Positions 27,030 through 36,210 of a stretch of DNA of 64,000 nt are shown piece by piece (the stretch's first letter is position 1; each line of letters opens with the position of its first letter). The position numbers and the translations under genes were made by a program. The DNA is from Bacteroidota bacterium (lineage in GTDB: Bacteria > Bacteroidota > Bacteroidia > Chitinophagales > Saprospiraceae), in the NCBI GenBank assembly GCA_016124585.1, contig WGNL01000006.1:124001-188000 (forward strand), given 5' to 3'. A model generated the notes under the pieces. It was given only the letters and a program-made list of their open reading frames with translations, ran no database searches and was not told the origin of the DNA.

Positions 27030-27968
27030 ATGCAACGAACAGTTTTTTCATCCATCATAGTTTTCCTTTTTGGTTGGACCGGCACCGCGCTCGCTCAAAA
27101 TATGCCCTTCCCCGAAAGCAGTGCAATTTGGAAAGAGCAAGAAATCACCATCGCCGGTCCAATTTTTTCCCACAATGCCATCTGCGGAGATACCCTTCTG
27201 AATGGCACGCATTATTCCCAAGTGCTTGGTTTACAGGTAGATAACGACCAAAACATTACAGGTTCGTATTTTAAGGGAGGTCTTCGAGTCAGTGGCGATG
27301 AGGTTTTTTTTCGGGCCTATAGTGGGCAGGAAGTTTTACTTTATGACTTCAACTTGGAGGCTAACGATGTTATCAATGTAGCAGAAGTTTTTCTTGGAAA
27401 CACGGTCAGCCGAACAGTGGACAGCGTGAAAACGGAGATGCTGGCGGACAAGATGCGCAAGGTTATTTACTTCAAACCAAGCGATTCGAATGCCCCAGTG
27501 GAGTTCTGGGTGGAGGGGATTGGCAGCAGTTTTGGTCTGCTTGACAGGGGCTTCGAACCAGGACCTGATCATGGTTCAACCTTGCTTTGCTTTCAACATT
27601 CCGAAACTTACCTTAACCTAACGCTTATCGAATGTTTTCTACCAGAATTGCCCGAAGCCTGTGGCGTTGTCAACGCTGCGAAGGAAGAGCAAGTGGCTAA
27701 GAAACCCCTTCAACTCAGCGCACAACCCAATCCCGCTGGGCCAACAACATTGCGGTTTGTCACCAACCAACAAAAATTACCTGAAGCGTGTAGCTTGAAA
27801 ATATATGCTGCGAACGGTAAACTACTGAAAACCATTGCTGCCGCCCAGCCCGAAATGGAATTACCTGCTGGGCTGAACTTGACCCCCGGTTTTTACATTG
27901 CCACGTTGGAATCGGTAAAAACTGAGCGGGTGCTAGCGCACTGCTCGTTCGTGATGGGGCAGCCGTAA
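27030..27968 (+). CDS. Secreted protein with T9SS type A sorting domain
   Basis: 312 residues. Signal peptide MQRTVFSSIIVFLFGWTGTA, cut near ALAQ. A beta-rich body of about 200 residues of unknown type contains HNAICGDTLLNGTHYSQVLG and GIGSSFGLLDRGF. The C-terminal 75 residues are a sorting domain (LSAQPNPAGPTTLRF, LKIYAANGKLLKTI, GFYIATLE). The body resembles uncharacterised T9SS cargo that reports loss of a ground state of five or six strands, but no enzyme motif is visible. A terminator follows. Confidence 0.82.
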   Translation: MQRTVFSSIIVFLFGWTGTALAQNMPFPESSAIWKEQEITIAGPIFSHNAICGDTLLNGTHYSQVLGLQVDNDQNITGSYFKGGLRVSGDEVFFRAYSGQEVLLYDFNLEANDVINVAEVFLGNTVSRTVDSVKTEMLADKMRKVIYFKPSDSNAPVEFWVEGIGSSFGLLDRGFEPGPDHGSTLLCFQHSETYLNLTLIECFLPELPEACGVVNAAKEEQVAKKPLQLSAQPNPAGPTTLRFVTNQQKLPEACSLKIYAANGKLLKTIAAAQPEMELPAGLNLTPGFYIATLESVKTERVLAHCSFVMGQP

Positions 27969-27989
27969 GTCCATTTACTGATAATGAGA

Positions 27990-28020
27990 ATGCCCGTTGG
28001 TGTCGCCAGCGGGCATTCTT
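27990..28020 (+). terminator. Terminator after the T9SS cargo gene
   Basis: Stem GAATGCCCG / CGGGCATTC extended by inner TGG/CCA, followed by TTCGTTT. Confidence 0.7.
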
Positions 28021-28070
28021 CGTTTACACTGAAAATGGATTTTGAGTAAAACACCTTATTTTTCAATCAC

Positions 28071-28102
28071 TTTGGCAATTCAAGCAAAAGTTTTTACTTT
28101 TG
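28071..28102 (+). promoter_or_regulatory. Promoter of the rimP-nusA-infB operon
   Basis: TTTG at 28071-28074 and TACTTTTG at 28095-28102 with a 20-base spacer, a close match to the Bacteroidota -33/-7 pattern. The start of transcription would fall near 28108, giving a leader of about 50 bases that is mostly the hairpin at 28127-28148. Confidence 0.75.
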
Positions 28103-28126
28103 CCCCGCTTGACGAAACCAACTGAC

Positions 28127-28156
28127 AGAGGGAACAAAAGTTCCCTCTTTTACTTT
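28127..28156 (+). promoter_or_regulatory. Terminator-like hairpin in the rimP leader
   Basis: Perfect 9-bp stem AGAGGGAAC / GTTCCCTCT with an AAAA loop, followed by TTTACTTT and then directly by the rimP ATG at 28157. It could act as an attenuator or occlude initiation. Confidence 0.65.
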
Positions 28157-28648
28157 ATGGCAGCAGACGCATTTTTTATTGAGGAAAAACTCCACGAACT
28201 GCTGAATGCGAAGTTTGCGGAGGAAGGCTTTCAGGATTGTTTTCTAGTTGATTTTCACCTGAGCGCAACCAACAAGCTGGAGGTCTTCGTGGATGCGGAT
28301 AGTGGCCTTACATTGGAAAAGTGCCAGAAAATCAGCCGCCATTTAGAACATAGCTTTGACGAGGCAGGATGGCTTGGCGAAAGTTATACCTTAGAAGTAT
28401 CTTCGCCAGGGCTTGGCAACCCATTAAAACTGCAGCGCCAATACGTCAAAAACATTGGCCGAAAAGTAGAGGTGACGCTCAAAGAAGGCACCGTGAAAAC
28501 TGGCCCACTAATCGCCGCTGGCGAAACCAGCTGCACTATCCAAGAAACGGTGGTGGTGCTGGAGGGTAAAAAGAAAAAGAAAATGGAGGTTCAAACAGAG
28601 CTTCCTTACGAAGGGATAAAACGAACAATGATTGTGATTAGCTTTTAA
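28157..28648 (+). CDS. rimP: Ribosome maturation factor RimP
   Basis: Assists 30S subunit maturation. 163 residues. The N-terminal domain contains LEVFVDADSGLTLEKCQKIS and the adjoining SPGLGNPLKLQRQYVKNIGR, the best conserved stretch of the family. A C-terminal Sm-like barrel includes a Lys-rich loop (LEGKKKKKMEVQ). The start at 28157 (MAADAFFIEEKL) is preferred over 28100, because the upstream frame reads through the leader hairpin. First gene of the rimP-nusA-infB operon. Confidence 0.93.
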   Translation: MAADAFFIEEKLHELLNAKFAEEGFQDCFLVDFHLSATNKLEVFVDADSGLTLEKCQKISRHLEHSFDEAGWLGESYTLEVSSPGLGNPLKLQRQYVKNIGRKVEVTLKEGTVKTGPLIAAGETSCTIQETVVVLEGKKKKKMEVQTELPYEGIKRTMIVISF

Positions 28649-28654
28649 AAAATC

Positions 28655-28728
28655 CAATGGTCAATGGGCAATTGGTGAACTGTGAACAACGCATTTTACC
28701 ATTCTTCATTCTCCATTTATCATTCATC
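28655..28728. repeat. Opposed heptamer arrays between rimP and nusA
   Basis: CAATGGT-type units (28655-28689) are followed by four ATTCATC-type units (28701-28728). The second set is roughly the reverse complement of the text ATGGTGAAT used elsewhere. They fill the whole 88-base gap. Confidence 0.75.
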
Positions 28729-28736
28729 AGAACAGG

Positions 28737-29975
28737 ATGATAAACTTAGTAGATACCTTTTCCGATTTCAAATCCAGTAAAAACATTGACCGCCCTACGA
28801 TGGTGCGGGTGCTGGAAGATGTGTTCCGCACATTGATTAAGAAAAAATTTGGTTCCGACGACAACTTCAACGTCATCGTGAACGCTCAACAGGGTGACCT
28901 TGAACTTTGGCGGGTTCGCCAAATCGTGCCAGATGGTGAGGTGACTGACGACCGTAGCCAAGTTTCCATCTCAGAAGCCGTGTCAATTGACGACAGCTAT
29001 GAGATTGGCGAGGAATGTTACGAACAGCTTTTCCTTGAAGACTTTGGCCGTCGTTCCATCCAAGCTGCCCGTCAAACTCTCATCTCCAGAATCATGGAGC
29101 TAGAGAAAGACGATGTTTACCGCAAGTACGTAGAGCGGGTGGGCGAGATGATAGTGGGTGAGGTGAGCCAAATCATCAAAAAAGAGTTCCTTATCATTGA
29201 CGATGCGACTGGTCATGAATTGCTGCTGCCAAAACCAGAGACCATCAAAGGCGATTATTTCCGCAAGGGCGACATGGTGCGTTGTATCATCAAGCGAGTG
29301 GAAATGAAAAACAATACCCCAGTGGTGATTGTTAGCCGCACGGACAATGCTTTCTTGGAGAAACTGCTTGAGCAGGAAGTGCCTGAAATCGAGGATGGCA
29401 TCATAGCGGTTAAGCGAATCGTACGCCTACCGGGCGAACGGGCCAAAGTAGCTGTTGAATCCTATGATGATAGGGTGGACCCTGTTGGAGCTTGTGTAGG
29501 GATGAAGGGTTCTCGTATACATGGTATTGTGCGGGAGCTTCGCAACGAAAATATTGACATCATCAATTTCACTAACAACGAAAGCTTATTTATCCAGCGT
29601 TCGTTGACGCCGGCCAAGGTAACCAGCATTGAATTGGATTCTGAGCAAAAACGAGCAAGTGTTTACTTAGACCCCGATCAAGTTTCGTTGGCCATCGGTA
29701 AAGGTGGCACAAATATTAAGCTTGCGAGCAAGCTGACTGGTTTTGAAATTGATGTTTATCGCAACACAGACGGTCAAGAAATTGACGATGTTGACCTTGA
29801 TGAATTCAGGGACGAAATTGAGCCTTGGATTATTGATGAACTCAAACGTATTGGCTGCGATACCGCCCGCAGCGTATTGGAATTGAGCAGAGACGAGCTG
29901 GTAAGGCGCACGGAACTCGAAGAGGAAACTGTCGATGAAGTGCTTGGAATCCTTGCCGCCGAATTCGATGAATAG
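28737..29975 (+). CDS. nusA: Transcription termination/antitermination factor NusA
   Basis: Binds RNA polymerase and nascent RNA. 412 residues, the usual Bacteroidota length. An N-terminal polymerase-binding domain (about 1-130), an S1 domain (about 135-200), then two KH domains (about 230-345) with GACVGMKGSRIHGIVREL and AIGKGGTNIKLASKLTG. It ends in a helix-hairpin-helix-like segment and acidic tail (EVLGILAAEFDE). Second gene of the operon. Confidence 0.97.
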   Translation: MINLVDTFSDFKSSKNIDRPTMVRVLEDVFRTLIKKKFGSDDNFNVIVNAQQGDLELWRVRQIVPDGEVTDDRSQVSISEAVSIDDSYEIGEECYEQLFLEDFGRRSIQAARQTLISRIMELEKDDVYRKYVERVGEMIVGEVSQIIKKEFLIIDDATGHELLLPKPETIKGDYFRKGDMVRCIIKRVEMKNNTPVVIVSRTDNAFLEKLLEQEVPEIEDGIIAVKRIVRLPGERAKVAVESYDDRVDPVGACVGMKGSRIHGIVRELRNENIDIINFTNNESLFIQRSLTPAKVTSIELDSEQKRASVYLDPDQVSLAIGKGGTNIKLASKLTGFEIDVYRNTDGQEIDDVDLDEFRDEIEPWIIDELKRIGCDTARSVLELSRDELVRRTELEEETVDEVLGILAAEFDE

Positions 29976-29990
29976 TCTGGAATGACCAGG

Positions 29991-30062
29991 ATGATGAATG
30001 ATGAGTGATGAGGAAACTCCCCTTGTCCTTCAATTTTATCTCCTCGTCATTCATCATTTATT
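29991..30062. repeat. Opposed heptamer arrays between nusA and infB
   Basis: ATGATGA, ATGATGA and GTGATGA (29991-30011), then CCTCGTC, ATTCATC and ATTTATT (30042-30062) in the opposite sense. The two sets can pair and end ten bases before the infB ATG. Confidence 0.7.
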
Positions 30063-30072
30063 TTTTTTCTGA

Positions 30073-32931
30073 ATGGATAAACGCTTAGTAAAAGTAGCGC
30101 AAGAATTAAACGTTGGTACAGCAACTATTGTAGAGTTTCTGGGCACCAAAGGTTTTCAAATTGAAAACAAGCCTACCTCCAAAGTCACGGAGGAGATGGA
30201 ATCGCTATTGCTTAAAGAGTACCAAAAGGATATGGCAGAGAAAGAGAAAGCCGATGCCATGACAATTGGTGTGCGACCTGCCTTGGTTAAAAAAGAACCA
30301 TTGCCGCCACTTGTAAAGCGTGCTGAACCCGCGCCTGCCCCACCGCCTCCCCCTCCAATAAAAAAAGAGGAACTGCTGCAAAAAACAGCTCCAACCCCTG
30401 TTGCCCCGCCACCTCCCCCACCTGTAGTTGAGGAAGAGGTAAAAGAAGTAGTGGAAGAGGTTGCAAGACCTCAAATTGGTGGACTTGTGATCAAGGGCAA
30501 AATCGACTTGGACAAAAAAGGTATGCCTGTTCGGCCCAAAAAAGAGGCTGAAAAACCTAAAAAAGAAGCAGTTGAGCCAGAGGCAGAAAAAGAAGAAAAG
30601 CCAGCTGCTGTAGAAGACGTTTCTGAGAAGCCAAGCGAACCTGCTGCAGCACCATCCAAGCCTGTTCCACCAGTTGTAGAGGAAGCAGGAGGCGAAGATG
30701 AAGAAGATGAACTTGTTCGGATGAATACCCCTGAGCTTAGGGGTCTGAAGATTCTGGGCAAAATTGAAATAGCGAAGAAAAAGGAACCAGCTCCAAAACC
30801 TGTCAAGAAAAAAGGGCCTTCCGAGCGTGGTGAAAGGCCGGACTCCAATCGTCCTAAACCAGTAGCTTCTTCCGATACATCCGATGATAGTGCTCGGCGC
30901 AAGCGCAAGCGCAAAAAAGTGGTGCCACAAGCAGCACAACCTGGTGCCTCCGGCCAACAGGCTCAGCAAGGTTCCGGAGATAGACGTCGTAGGGGCGAAC
31001 CTGCCCGTGAGGTTTCTGGAAAAGAAGCCGAAGAACAAATCCGTAAAACAATGGCCTCCCTCTCCGGGGCAGGCAAGAAGAAGCGCCAAAAAATGCGCCG
31101 GGAAACACGGGAACGTGTTCGTGAGCGCCAGGAGCTTCGTGAAATGGAAGGCCAATCCGACAAGCTGGAGGTAACGGAATTCGTGACCGTTCAGGAGTTG
31201 GCCAATATGATGGATGTATCGGCCACTGAGGTCATCACGACCTGTATGAGCCTAGGCGTATTCGTTTCTATCAACCAACGCCTCGACGCAGAATTGATAG
31301 AGCTCGTGGCCAGCGAATTTGGACACGAAGTCCAGTTCATCAGCGTTGAAGATCAGACTGATTTTGAAGAAGAAGAAGAAGATGCACCAGAGGATTTAAA
31401 ACCTCGTGCGCCAATCGTAACGGTGATGGGCCACGTTGACCACGGTAAGACTTCCTTACTTGATTACATTCGGAATGCAAAAGTGGTATCTGGTGAGGCT
31501 GGTGGTATTACTCAGCACATTGGTGCTTACGAAGTAGATGTTAACGACCGCTCCATCACCTTCTTAGATACACCTGGTCACGAGGCATTTACGGCCATGC
31601 GGGCAAGGGGTACCAAGATAACTGACATTGCTATCATCGTAATTGCTGCCGATGACAACATCATGCCGCAAACCCGAGAGGCAATAAGCCACGCACAGGC
31701 TGCCAATGTTACCATGATTTTTGCCATCAATAAAATTGACAAGGAAGGTGCAGACCCAGGCAGAATCAAGCAGGAACTAGCATCTATGAATCTGCTTGTT
31801 GAAGAGTGGGGCGGTAACTATCAGTCTAAAGACATATCCGCAAAAACGGGAGAAGGCGTTGATGAGTTGCTCGAAAAAGTCGTGCTGGCTGCTGACCTAG
31901 CCGAACTGAAAGCGAATCCCGATCGCAACGCCATCGGTACAGTTGTCGAGGCTTCTCTTGACAAAGGCAAGGGCTACGTTGCCAAAATGTTGGTACAGAA
32001 TGGTACACTTAGAATTGGCGATGCAATGGTGGCCGGAGAATATGCTGGTAAGGTAAAAGCCATGTTCAATGAGCGTGGCCAAAGGATCAAAGAAGCTGGG
32101 CCATCTGCTCCAGTATTGGTGTTGGGTCTCAGTGGCGCACCTACCGCAGGCGAGCGTTTCAAGATAATGGACGACGAGTCGGAATCCCGCCAGCTCGCTT
32201 CCAAGCGTGCCCAAATTAACAGAGAGCAGGCCACCCGTGCAACTAAACGTATCAGCCTTGATGAAATCGGACGCCGTTTGGCACTGGGCACCTTCAAGGA
32301 ACTTAACCTCATCGTCAAAGGTGACGTGGACGGTTCTGTGGAGGCACTTGCAGATTCTCTCCTCAAGCTGTCGCTGGAAACGGTCAATGTAAATGTTATC
32401 CATAAGGCCGTAGGCCAGATAGTAGAGTCCGATGTATTGCTCGCCTCTGCTTCCGATGCCATCATCATCGGCTTCCAAGTGCGTCCATCGGTGGCCGCCC
32501 GTAAACTAGCCGAACGAGAAGGTGTCGAGATCAAAATGTACTCCATCATTTACGAAGCCATCGAAGAGATCAAGCTGGCCATTGAGGGTCTGCTCGAACC
32601 TACGAAGGAAGAGAAGATTGTGGCCAACGTAGAGATTCGGGAGGTTTACAAGATCAGCAAAGTTGGCACCGTTGCAGGTTGCTACGTGCTGGATGGCAAG
32701 CTTACCCGAAACACCCACGTACGATTGGTACGGGATGGTATCGTCATTTATCCAACGAAAGAAGGCGCCAATGGCCGCCTAGGCTCGCTCAAGCGGGTGA
32801 AGGACGATGTGAAAGAAGTCAAGTCCGGCATGGAATGTGGCTTGACCATAGACAACTACAATGACCTTCACGTTGGTGACATCGTTGAAGGCTATGAAAT
32901 CACAGAAGTGAAGCAGAAATACGGTGCCTGA
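30073..32931 (+). CDS. infB: Translation initiation factor IF-2
   Basis: GTPase that places initiator tRNA on the ribosome. 952 residues. An IF2-N helical domain (about 1-55) is followed by a long, low-complexity Pro/Lys/Glu linker (about 60-340), which is typical of the phylum. The G domain (about 450-620) shows G1 [11 protein letters not shown]3 DTPGHEAF, G4 NKID and G5 SAKTGEGV. The beta-barrel and C-terminal domains end in [13 protein letters not shown]. The TGA stop is the first three bases of a perfect 28-bp palindrome. Confidence 0.98.
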   Translation: MDKRLVKVAQELNVGTATIVEFLGTKGFQIENKPTSKVTEEMESLLLKEYQKDMAEKEKADAMTIGVRPALVKKEPLPPLVKRAEPAPAPPPPPPIKKEELLQKTAPTPVAPPPPPPVVEEEVKEVVEEVARPQIGGLVIKGKIDLDKKGMPVRPKKEAEKPKKEAVEPEAEKEEKPAAVEDVSEKPSEPAAAPSKPVPPVVEEAGGEDEEDELVRMNTPELRGLKILGKIEIAKKKEPAPKPVKKKGPSERGERPDSNRPKPVASSDTSDDSARRKRKRKKVVPQAAQPGASGQQAQQGSGDRRRRGEPAREVSGKEAEEQIRKTMASLSGAGKKKRQKMRRETRERVRERQELREMEGQSDKLEVTEFVTVQELANMMDVSATEVITTCMSLGVFVSINQRLDAELIELVASEFGHEVQFISVEDQTDFEEEEEDAPEDLKPRAPIVTVMGHVDHGKTSLLDYIRNAKVVSGEAGGITQHIGAYEVDVNDRSITFLDTPGHEAFTAMRARGTKITDIAIIVIAADDNIMPQTREAISHAQAANVTMIFAINKIDKEGADPGRIKQELASMNLLVEEWGGNYQSKDISAKTGEGVDELLEKVVLAADLAELKANPDRNAIGTVVEASLDKGKGYVAKMLVQNGTLRIGDAMVAGEYAGKVKAMFNERGQRIKEAGPSAPVLVLGLSGAPTAGERFKIMDDESESRQLASKRAQINREQATRATKRISLDEIGRRLALGTFKELNLIVKGDVDGSVEALADSLLKLSLETVNVNVIHKAVGQIVESDVLLASASDAIIIGFQVRPSVAARKLAEREGVEIKMYSIIYEAIEEIKLAIEGLLEPTKEEKIVANVEIREVYKISKVGTVAGCYVLDGKLTRNTHVRLVRDGIVIYPTKEGANGRLGSLKRVKDDVKEVKSGMECGLTIDNYNDLHVGDIVEGYEITEVKQKYGA

Positions 32932-32956
32932 TTGGTTGGCCTAGGCCAACCAATCA
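32929..32956. terminator. Perfect 28-bp palindrome at the infB stop codon
   Basis: Each half is TGATTGGTTGGCCT; the stop codon is the outermost triplet. It could fold as a hairpin that ends the operon, but no T run follows directly, so termination is uncertain. Confidence 0.6.
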
Positions 32957-33006
32957 GCTTGCCGGGCTGTTTTAATGCTGTAGTTTTGAATTTCTAAAAT
33001 ACAGCC

Positions 33007-33213
33007 ATGCAAATCCTTCAAGTCCTCCTCCCTATATTCGCCCTCGTCGGCATTACTTTTTTGCTAATGAACGTGGGTTATATCTTCAAAAAGCGGGAGT
33101 TCAGAGGCTCTTGCGCTTCCAACAACCCGATGTTGGCCGATAAATTTGGCAGTTGTTCCGTTTGTGGCAAAACCGCAGATGAGGCCTGCAAGATGCCTGA
33201 GGTGAAGGGCTAA
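33007..33213 (+). CDS. Small Cys-rich single-helix membrane protein, NqrM-like
   Basis: 68 residues. One N-terminal membrane helix (LLPIFALVGITFLLMNVGYIF), then FKKREFRGSC and a C-terminal CSVCGKTADEAC. The plan (helix, a GSC after a basic patch, then CxxC and a last Cys) is that of NqrM, which delivers iron to the Na+-translocating NADH:quinone oxidoreductase. The spacing and the EVKG end differ, so the match is tentative. It lies 75 bases after infB and could be read through from it. Confidence 0.6.
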   Translation: MQILQVLLPIFALVGITFLLMNVGYIFKKREFRGSCASNNPMLADKFGSCSVCGKTADEACKMPEVKG

Positions 33214-33270
33214 TCCTTTTTCCAAATCAAATTATTCTTTTTTGATTTTTTTGCTAACGCTTACCATGAC

Positions 33271-34533
33271 TCAGATGGGTAGTTCAATGGTAAACTTTGC
33301 CCCCGCACCTAGCTCACTTTCCACTGTTACTTTTCCACCGTGTGCTTTCGCAATTTGCATCACGTAACTCAGTCCTAGCCCAAACCCTTTTACTTGCGAA
33401 TTGCTGTTGGGTATTCTGAAAAATTTATCAAAAATCTGTTGCTGGAAAGTGGCATCAATTCCTTGCCCCTTGTCGCTAACGGAAATCAGCATTCGCTTAC
33501 CGATGTTGATAGTTGAAATTTCAATTTCTGGTTTATTGAAGCTGTACTTCAGGCTGTTGTCCAAAAGGTTTTGCAGTGCATTTTTTAGCTGCTCAACATC
33601 TACGGATGCGGTATCGGGTACTGCTTGCAGTTGCAGGCTGAGCTTGCCATTTTTACTTGCCAATTCCCCCTCAAATGCCGTTGCCACAGACCGGATCAGT
33701 TCGTGAATACTCGTTGAGGTTTTCTGCAATTGGTATCGGGGGCTTTCCAAGCTAGCCAATTCAAGTACTTTTTCCACATGTGTTTTTATCTTAGAATTCT
33801 CATTTTCAATGAATTGTAGGAAATTCTGAACCTGCTTTGTATCGTTTTTTGCAAGGCTTTCTTTGGCCATTTTCGAAGAAAGTGAAATAGAGAAGGCTGG
33901 AGTTTTCAGCTCATGCGTGAGGTTGTTGATGAAGTCATTTTTGATGGCGTTGAGCTGCCGTTCTTTTTTCAGAATATTGAGCAATAACAAAAAACAAGAA
34001 AGAATGGCGAGTAGGCAAAGCCCAGACGGAACAACCAACCCACGCAACTCTCCAAACAAGTAACCAAAAAGATTGGGGACATCAAAATGCAGCAAAGGCT
34101 CAAAATGGCAACTTGCAATGACATTGCTACCCAAAGGCACTTGGTAGCGTCCAAAACTGAACTTATCGGGTTGGTAGGCTCGGTCGGCCAGCAGCACTTG
34201 GCCATTGTAAACGGGGCTGATAGCGAAAGCAAAGCTTGCCGTGATATTTTTTCGTCGCAACTCCCGCTTCAGTAAAGCATCCAATGAATCGGAAATTGGG
34301 TGAACGATGGAGGTATCATTCATGGATTGCCCAATTTTTAACCGTTCAATCAACGCATCGGCTCTAGTGCCGGGCAAGTTAAGTGAATCGGCCACTGCCT
34401 GTAAAGCGGCTTCGGCCCGCTGGTCAAAGCGCTGTTTTTCGAGCCTAACCCCTGCCAATAACAGCCGGAACTGCACAAAGGTGAGCACCGAAAGCGAAAT
34501 GAACAAAATACCAGCTAGGATGTGTCGTGACAT
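33271..34533 (-). CDS. Membrane sensor histidine kinase
   Basis: 420 residues. Two membrane helices (about 4-24 and 175-195) flank a periplasmic sensor of about 145 residues. Then comes HisKA with the phospho-accepting His in NNLTHELKTPAFSISL, followed by HATPase with N box LQNLLDNSLKYS, G1 VSDKGQGI and G2 GFGLGLSYV. No response regulator gene is near, so it is an orphan. The start at 34533 (MSRHILAGIL) places the first helix at the N-terminus; an ATG 75 bases upstream is possible. Confidence 0.9.
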   Translation of the reverse strand: MSRHILAGILFISLSVLTFVQFRLLLAGVRLEKQRFDQRAEAALQAVADSLNLPGTRADALIERLKIGQSMNDTSIVHPISDSLDALLKRELRRKNITASFAFAISPVYNGQVLLADRAYQPDKFSFGRYQVPLGSNVIASCHFEPLLHFDVPNLFGYLFGELRGLVVPSGLCLLAILSCFLLLLNILKKERQLNAIKNDFINNLTHELKTPAFSISLSSKMAKESLAKNDTKQVQNFLQFIENENSKIKTHVEKVLELASLESPRYQLQKTSTSIHELIRSVATAFEGELASKNGKLSLQLQAVPDTASVDVEQLKNALQNLLDNSLKYSFNKPEIEISTINIGKRMLISVSDKGQGIDATFQQQIFDKFFRIPNSNSQVKGFGLGLSYVMQIAKAHGGKVTVESELGAGAKFTIELPI

Positions 34534-34616
34534 GGCAGAGAATTGGACTGTCTTCAGGGCAAGGCCAGCTTTTTTATCCCAACGATTTTTCGCTAGCCGT
34601 TTTACCAAAAATTAAC

Positions 34617-35072
34617 TCATACAGGCAATTGTTTATCAAAACAAATACTATTGTCCACACCAGCGTATTGTCCAAAATTGGGGATAACCCGATACCCGCT
34701 TTTCAAATACAAAGCAATGGCTTCCGGTTGTTTCTTGCCCGTTTCCAACACGCAATGGACATATCCTACCTCCTTTGCCCACTGCTCCAATTCATGCAAA
34801 ATTTGCGAAGCAAACCCACGCCCCCTTAATTCTGGTAGCATGTACATGCGCTTTATCTCTACGGATTTTTCGTCAAAAGGCTTGAAAGCACCGCAGCCGA
34901 CGGGACGTTCATTTTCATACAAAACCACAACGTGACGAATACTGTCAACCTTATTGAACTGGGCATAAAATGCGTGTTCATCTCCATCACGTTTTGCTAA
35001 ATCAGCATCAAGCAGCTGAACGAGGAAGATGAAATCCGGGTTGGCTGAGTCGGTGCGGTTAAAATGCAGCAT
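34617..35072 (-). CDS. GNAT family N-acetyltransferase
   Basis: 151 residues of the GNAT fold. CoA-binding motif A is YMLPELRGRGFASQILHELE, and motif B follows in HCVLETGKKQPEAIALYLKSGY. Substrate unknown. The start at 35072 (MLHFNRTDSANP) follows the DUF1304 gene by eight bases. It is the last gene of a three-gene operon with the FMN reductase and DUF1304 genes. Confidence 0.88.
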   Translation of the reverse strand: MLHFNRTDSANPDFIFLVQLLDADLAKRDGDEHAFYAQFNKVDSIRHVVVLYENERPVGCGAFKPFDEKSVEIKRMYMLPELRGRGFASQILHELEQWAKEVGYVHCVLETGKKQPEAIALYLKSGYRVIPNFGQYAGVDNSICFDKQLPV

Positions 35073-35080
35073 ATTGAGAA

Positions 35081-35449
35081 TCAATGAATTAGAAGTATGG
35101 CGATTAGTGCAATAATGGCGGGTACGGCCTGTACGTAAAATATCTTTCGGCTGGCGGTGAGCGCTCCAAACACACCTGCCACTATAACACATCCCAAGAA
35201 AAATTGGGCGACGTTTTTCGCCCAAAAGCTATCTCCGATGAGCAACGACCAGACTAGGCCAGCGGCTAGAAAACCGTTGTAAAGCCCTTGATTGGCGGCC
35301 AAGGTTTTGGTGGGTTTGAACAGTTCGGCCTTCAGCGCGCCCTTAAAGACTTGCTTGCCCTTGGTTTCCCAGGCAAACATTTCCAACCACAAAATATACA
35401 TGTGCTCAATGGCAACAACCGAGACGAGGATTTTGGCAAGTAGGTGCAT
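35081..35449 (-). CDS. DUF1304 family membrane protein
   Basis: 122 residues, four membrane helices. It begins MHLLAKILVSVVAIEHMYIL and contains the family's EMFAWETKGKQVF and NQGLYNGFLAAGL. Function unknown. Middle gene of a tight operon (18 bases after the FMN reductase gene, eight before the GNAT gene). Confidence 0.9.
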   Translation of the reverse strand: MHLLAKILVSVVAIEHMYILWLEMFAWETKGKQVFKGALKAELFKPTKTLAANQGLYNGFLAAGLVWSLLIGDSFWAKNVAQFFLGCVIVAGVFGALTASRKIFYVQAVPAIIALIAILLIH

Positions 35450-35467
35450 AAGTTTTGATTTAGTTTT

Positions 35468-36016
35468 TCATGAATCGCTTTTGATTAATTTATCAAATGC
35501 TGCTGCAAAATGGCGAAGATTCTCCAATGTTTCCGCATGTTTCAGGTTGCCGTCCGCATCAAATTTCCCTTTTATACTACTTATCAGAAGCTGGGTGTCG
35601 TCATTGAAGCTGGCCTGAATGGTTTTCATCACCAATTTAAGTTCTTCGTGCCCCATTTTACCACTTGCCGAAGCCGTAATCAACCCCACTGGTTTATCGG
35701 AAAAAACCACCGTCGAGACCGTCCATTCCAGTGCATTTTTTAAACTGCCGGGCAGACTGAACACGTATTCGGGGGTGCAAATCAAAACCCCTGCTGCTGC
35801 TTCAATTTGCGCCCTGAAGGCTTCCACGGGAGCTGGTGCTGCATCCGTCAAGTCAGGCCTGAAATGTGGCAAGGTGTCAATGCCATCGAAAAACTGAAAC
35901 TCGTAAGCCGCAGACATCAAATCTGCAATTATTTGCAGAAGTCGCTGGTTGGAGGAGCCAGGGCGGGTACTGCCCGAAATGGCGAGTATATTCTTTTTTT
36001 CTGGCATTGATGTCAT
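35468..36016 (-). CDS. NADPH-dependent FMN reductase family protein
   Basis: Flavodoxin-fold oxidoreductase of about 182 residues. The FMN phosphate loop is ISGSTRPGSSNQRLL near the N-terminus, and CTPEYVFSLPGSLKNALEW is the typical substrate-side stretch (about 75-95). Such enzymes reduce quinones, azo dyes or chromate; the substrate here is unknown. Starts at 36016 or 36007 are equally good. It heads the operon with DUF1304 and GNAT and diverges from the DHFR-like gene. Confidence 0.9.
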   Translation of the reverse strand: MTSMPEKKNILAISGSTRPGSSNQRLLQIIADLMSAAYEFQFFDGIDTLPHFRPDLTDAAPAPVEAFRAQIEAAAGVLICTPEYVFSLPGSLKNALEWTVSTVVFSDKPVGLITASASGKMGHEELKLVMKTIQASFNDDTQLLISSIKGKFDADGNLKHAETLENLRHFAAAFDKLIKSDS

Positions 36017-36139
36017 TCGGGTTTGATTAAAATTAAAATTGGAAGATGACAAATGTCGCCGAAATTCCAAGATTTTGGCAGAGACGTGCTCGACTATTTC
36101 CTTTGGTTTTTTATTTCAAAAAAAATTTCGAAAAATGCT

Positions 36140-36170
36140 TGCGTAACCGTTCGGTTTCGTTTTACATTTG
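36140..36170 (+). promoter_or_regulatory. Promoter of the DHFR-like/ArsR/SRPBCC genes
   Basis: TTG at 36140-36142 and TACATTTG at 36163-36170 with a 20-base spacer, 40 bases before the ATG at 36211. Confidence 0.65.
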
Positions 36171-36185
36171 CGAAACCAAATGGTT
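36145..36185. promoter_or_regulatory. Twin 12-bp operator-like palindromes
   Basis: AACCGTTCGGTT (36145-36156) and AACCAAATGGTT (36174-36185) each have perfect 5-bp arms. They sit on either side of the -7 box, centres 29 bases apart. The longer stretches 36143-36159 and 36171-36187 are also inverted copies of each other (14 of 17). The AACC...GGTT form is typical of TetR-type operators. The nearest DNA-binding gene is the ArsR protein downstream. Confidence 0.65.
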
Positions 36186-36210
36186 ACATAAATTTTCAAA
36201 TCAATTTATC

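Noticed and set aside
28655-28728. tRNA or small RNA gene between rimP and nusA
   Set aside because: The pairing comes from opposed heptamers; there is no cloverleaf or conserved loop.
30205-31155. 316-codon minus-strand frame
   Set aside because: Antisense to the low-complexity linker of infB; the Phe/Leu/Trp-rich text results from Lys/Glu/Pro codons read backwards.
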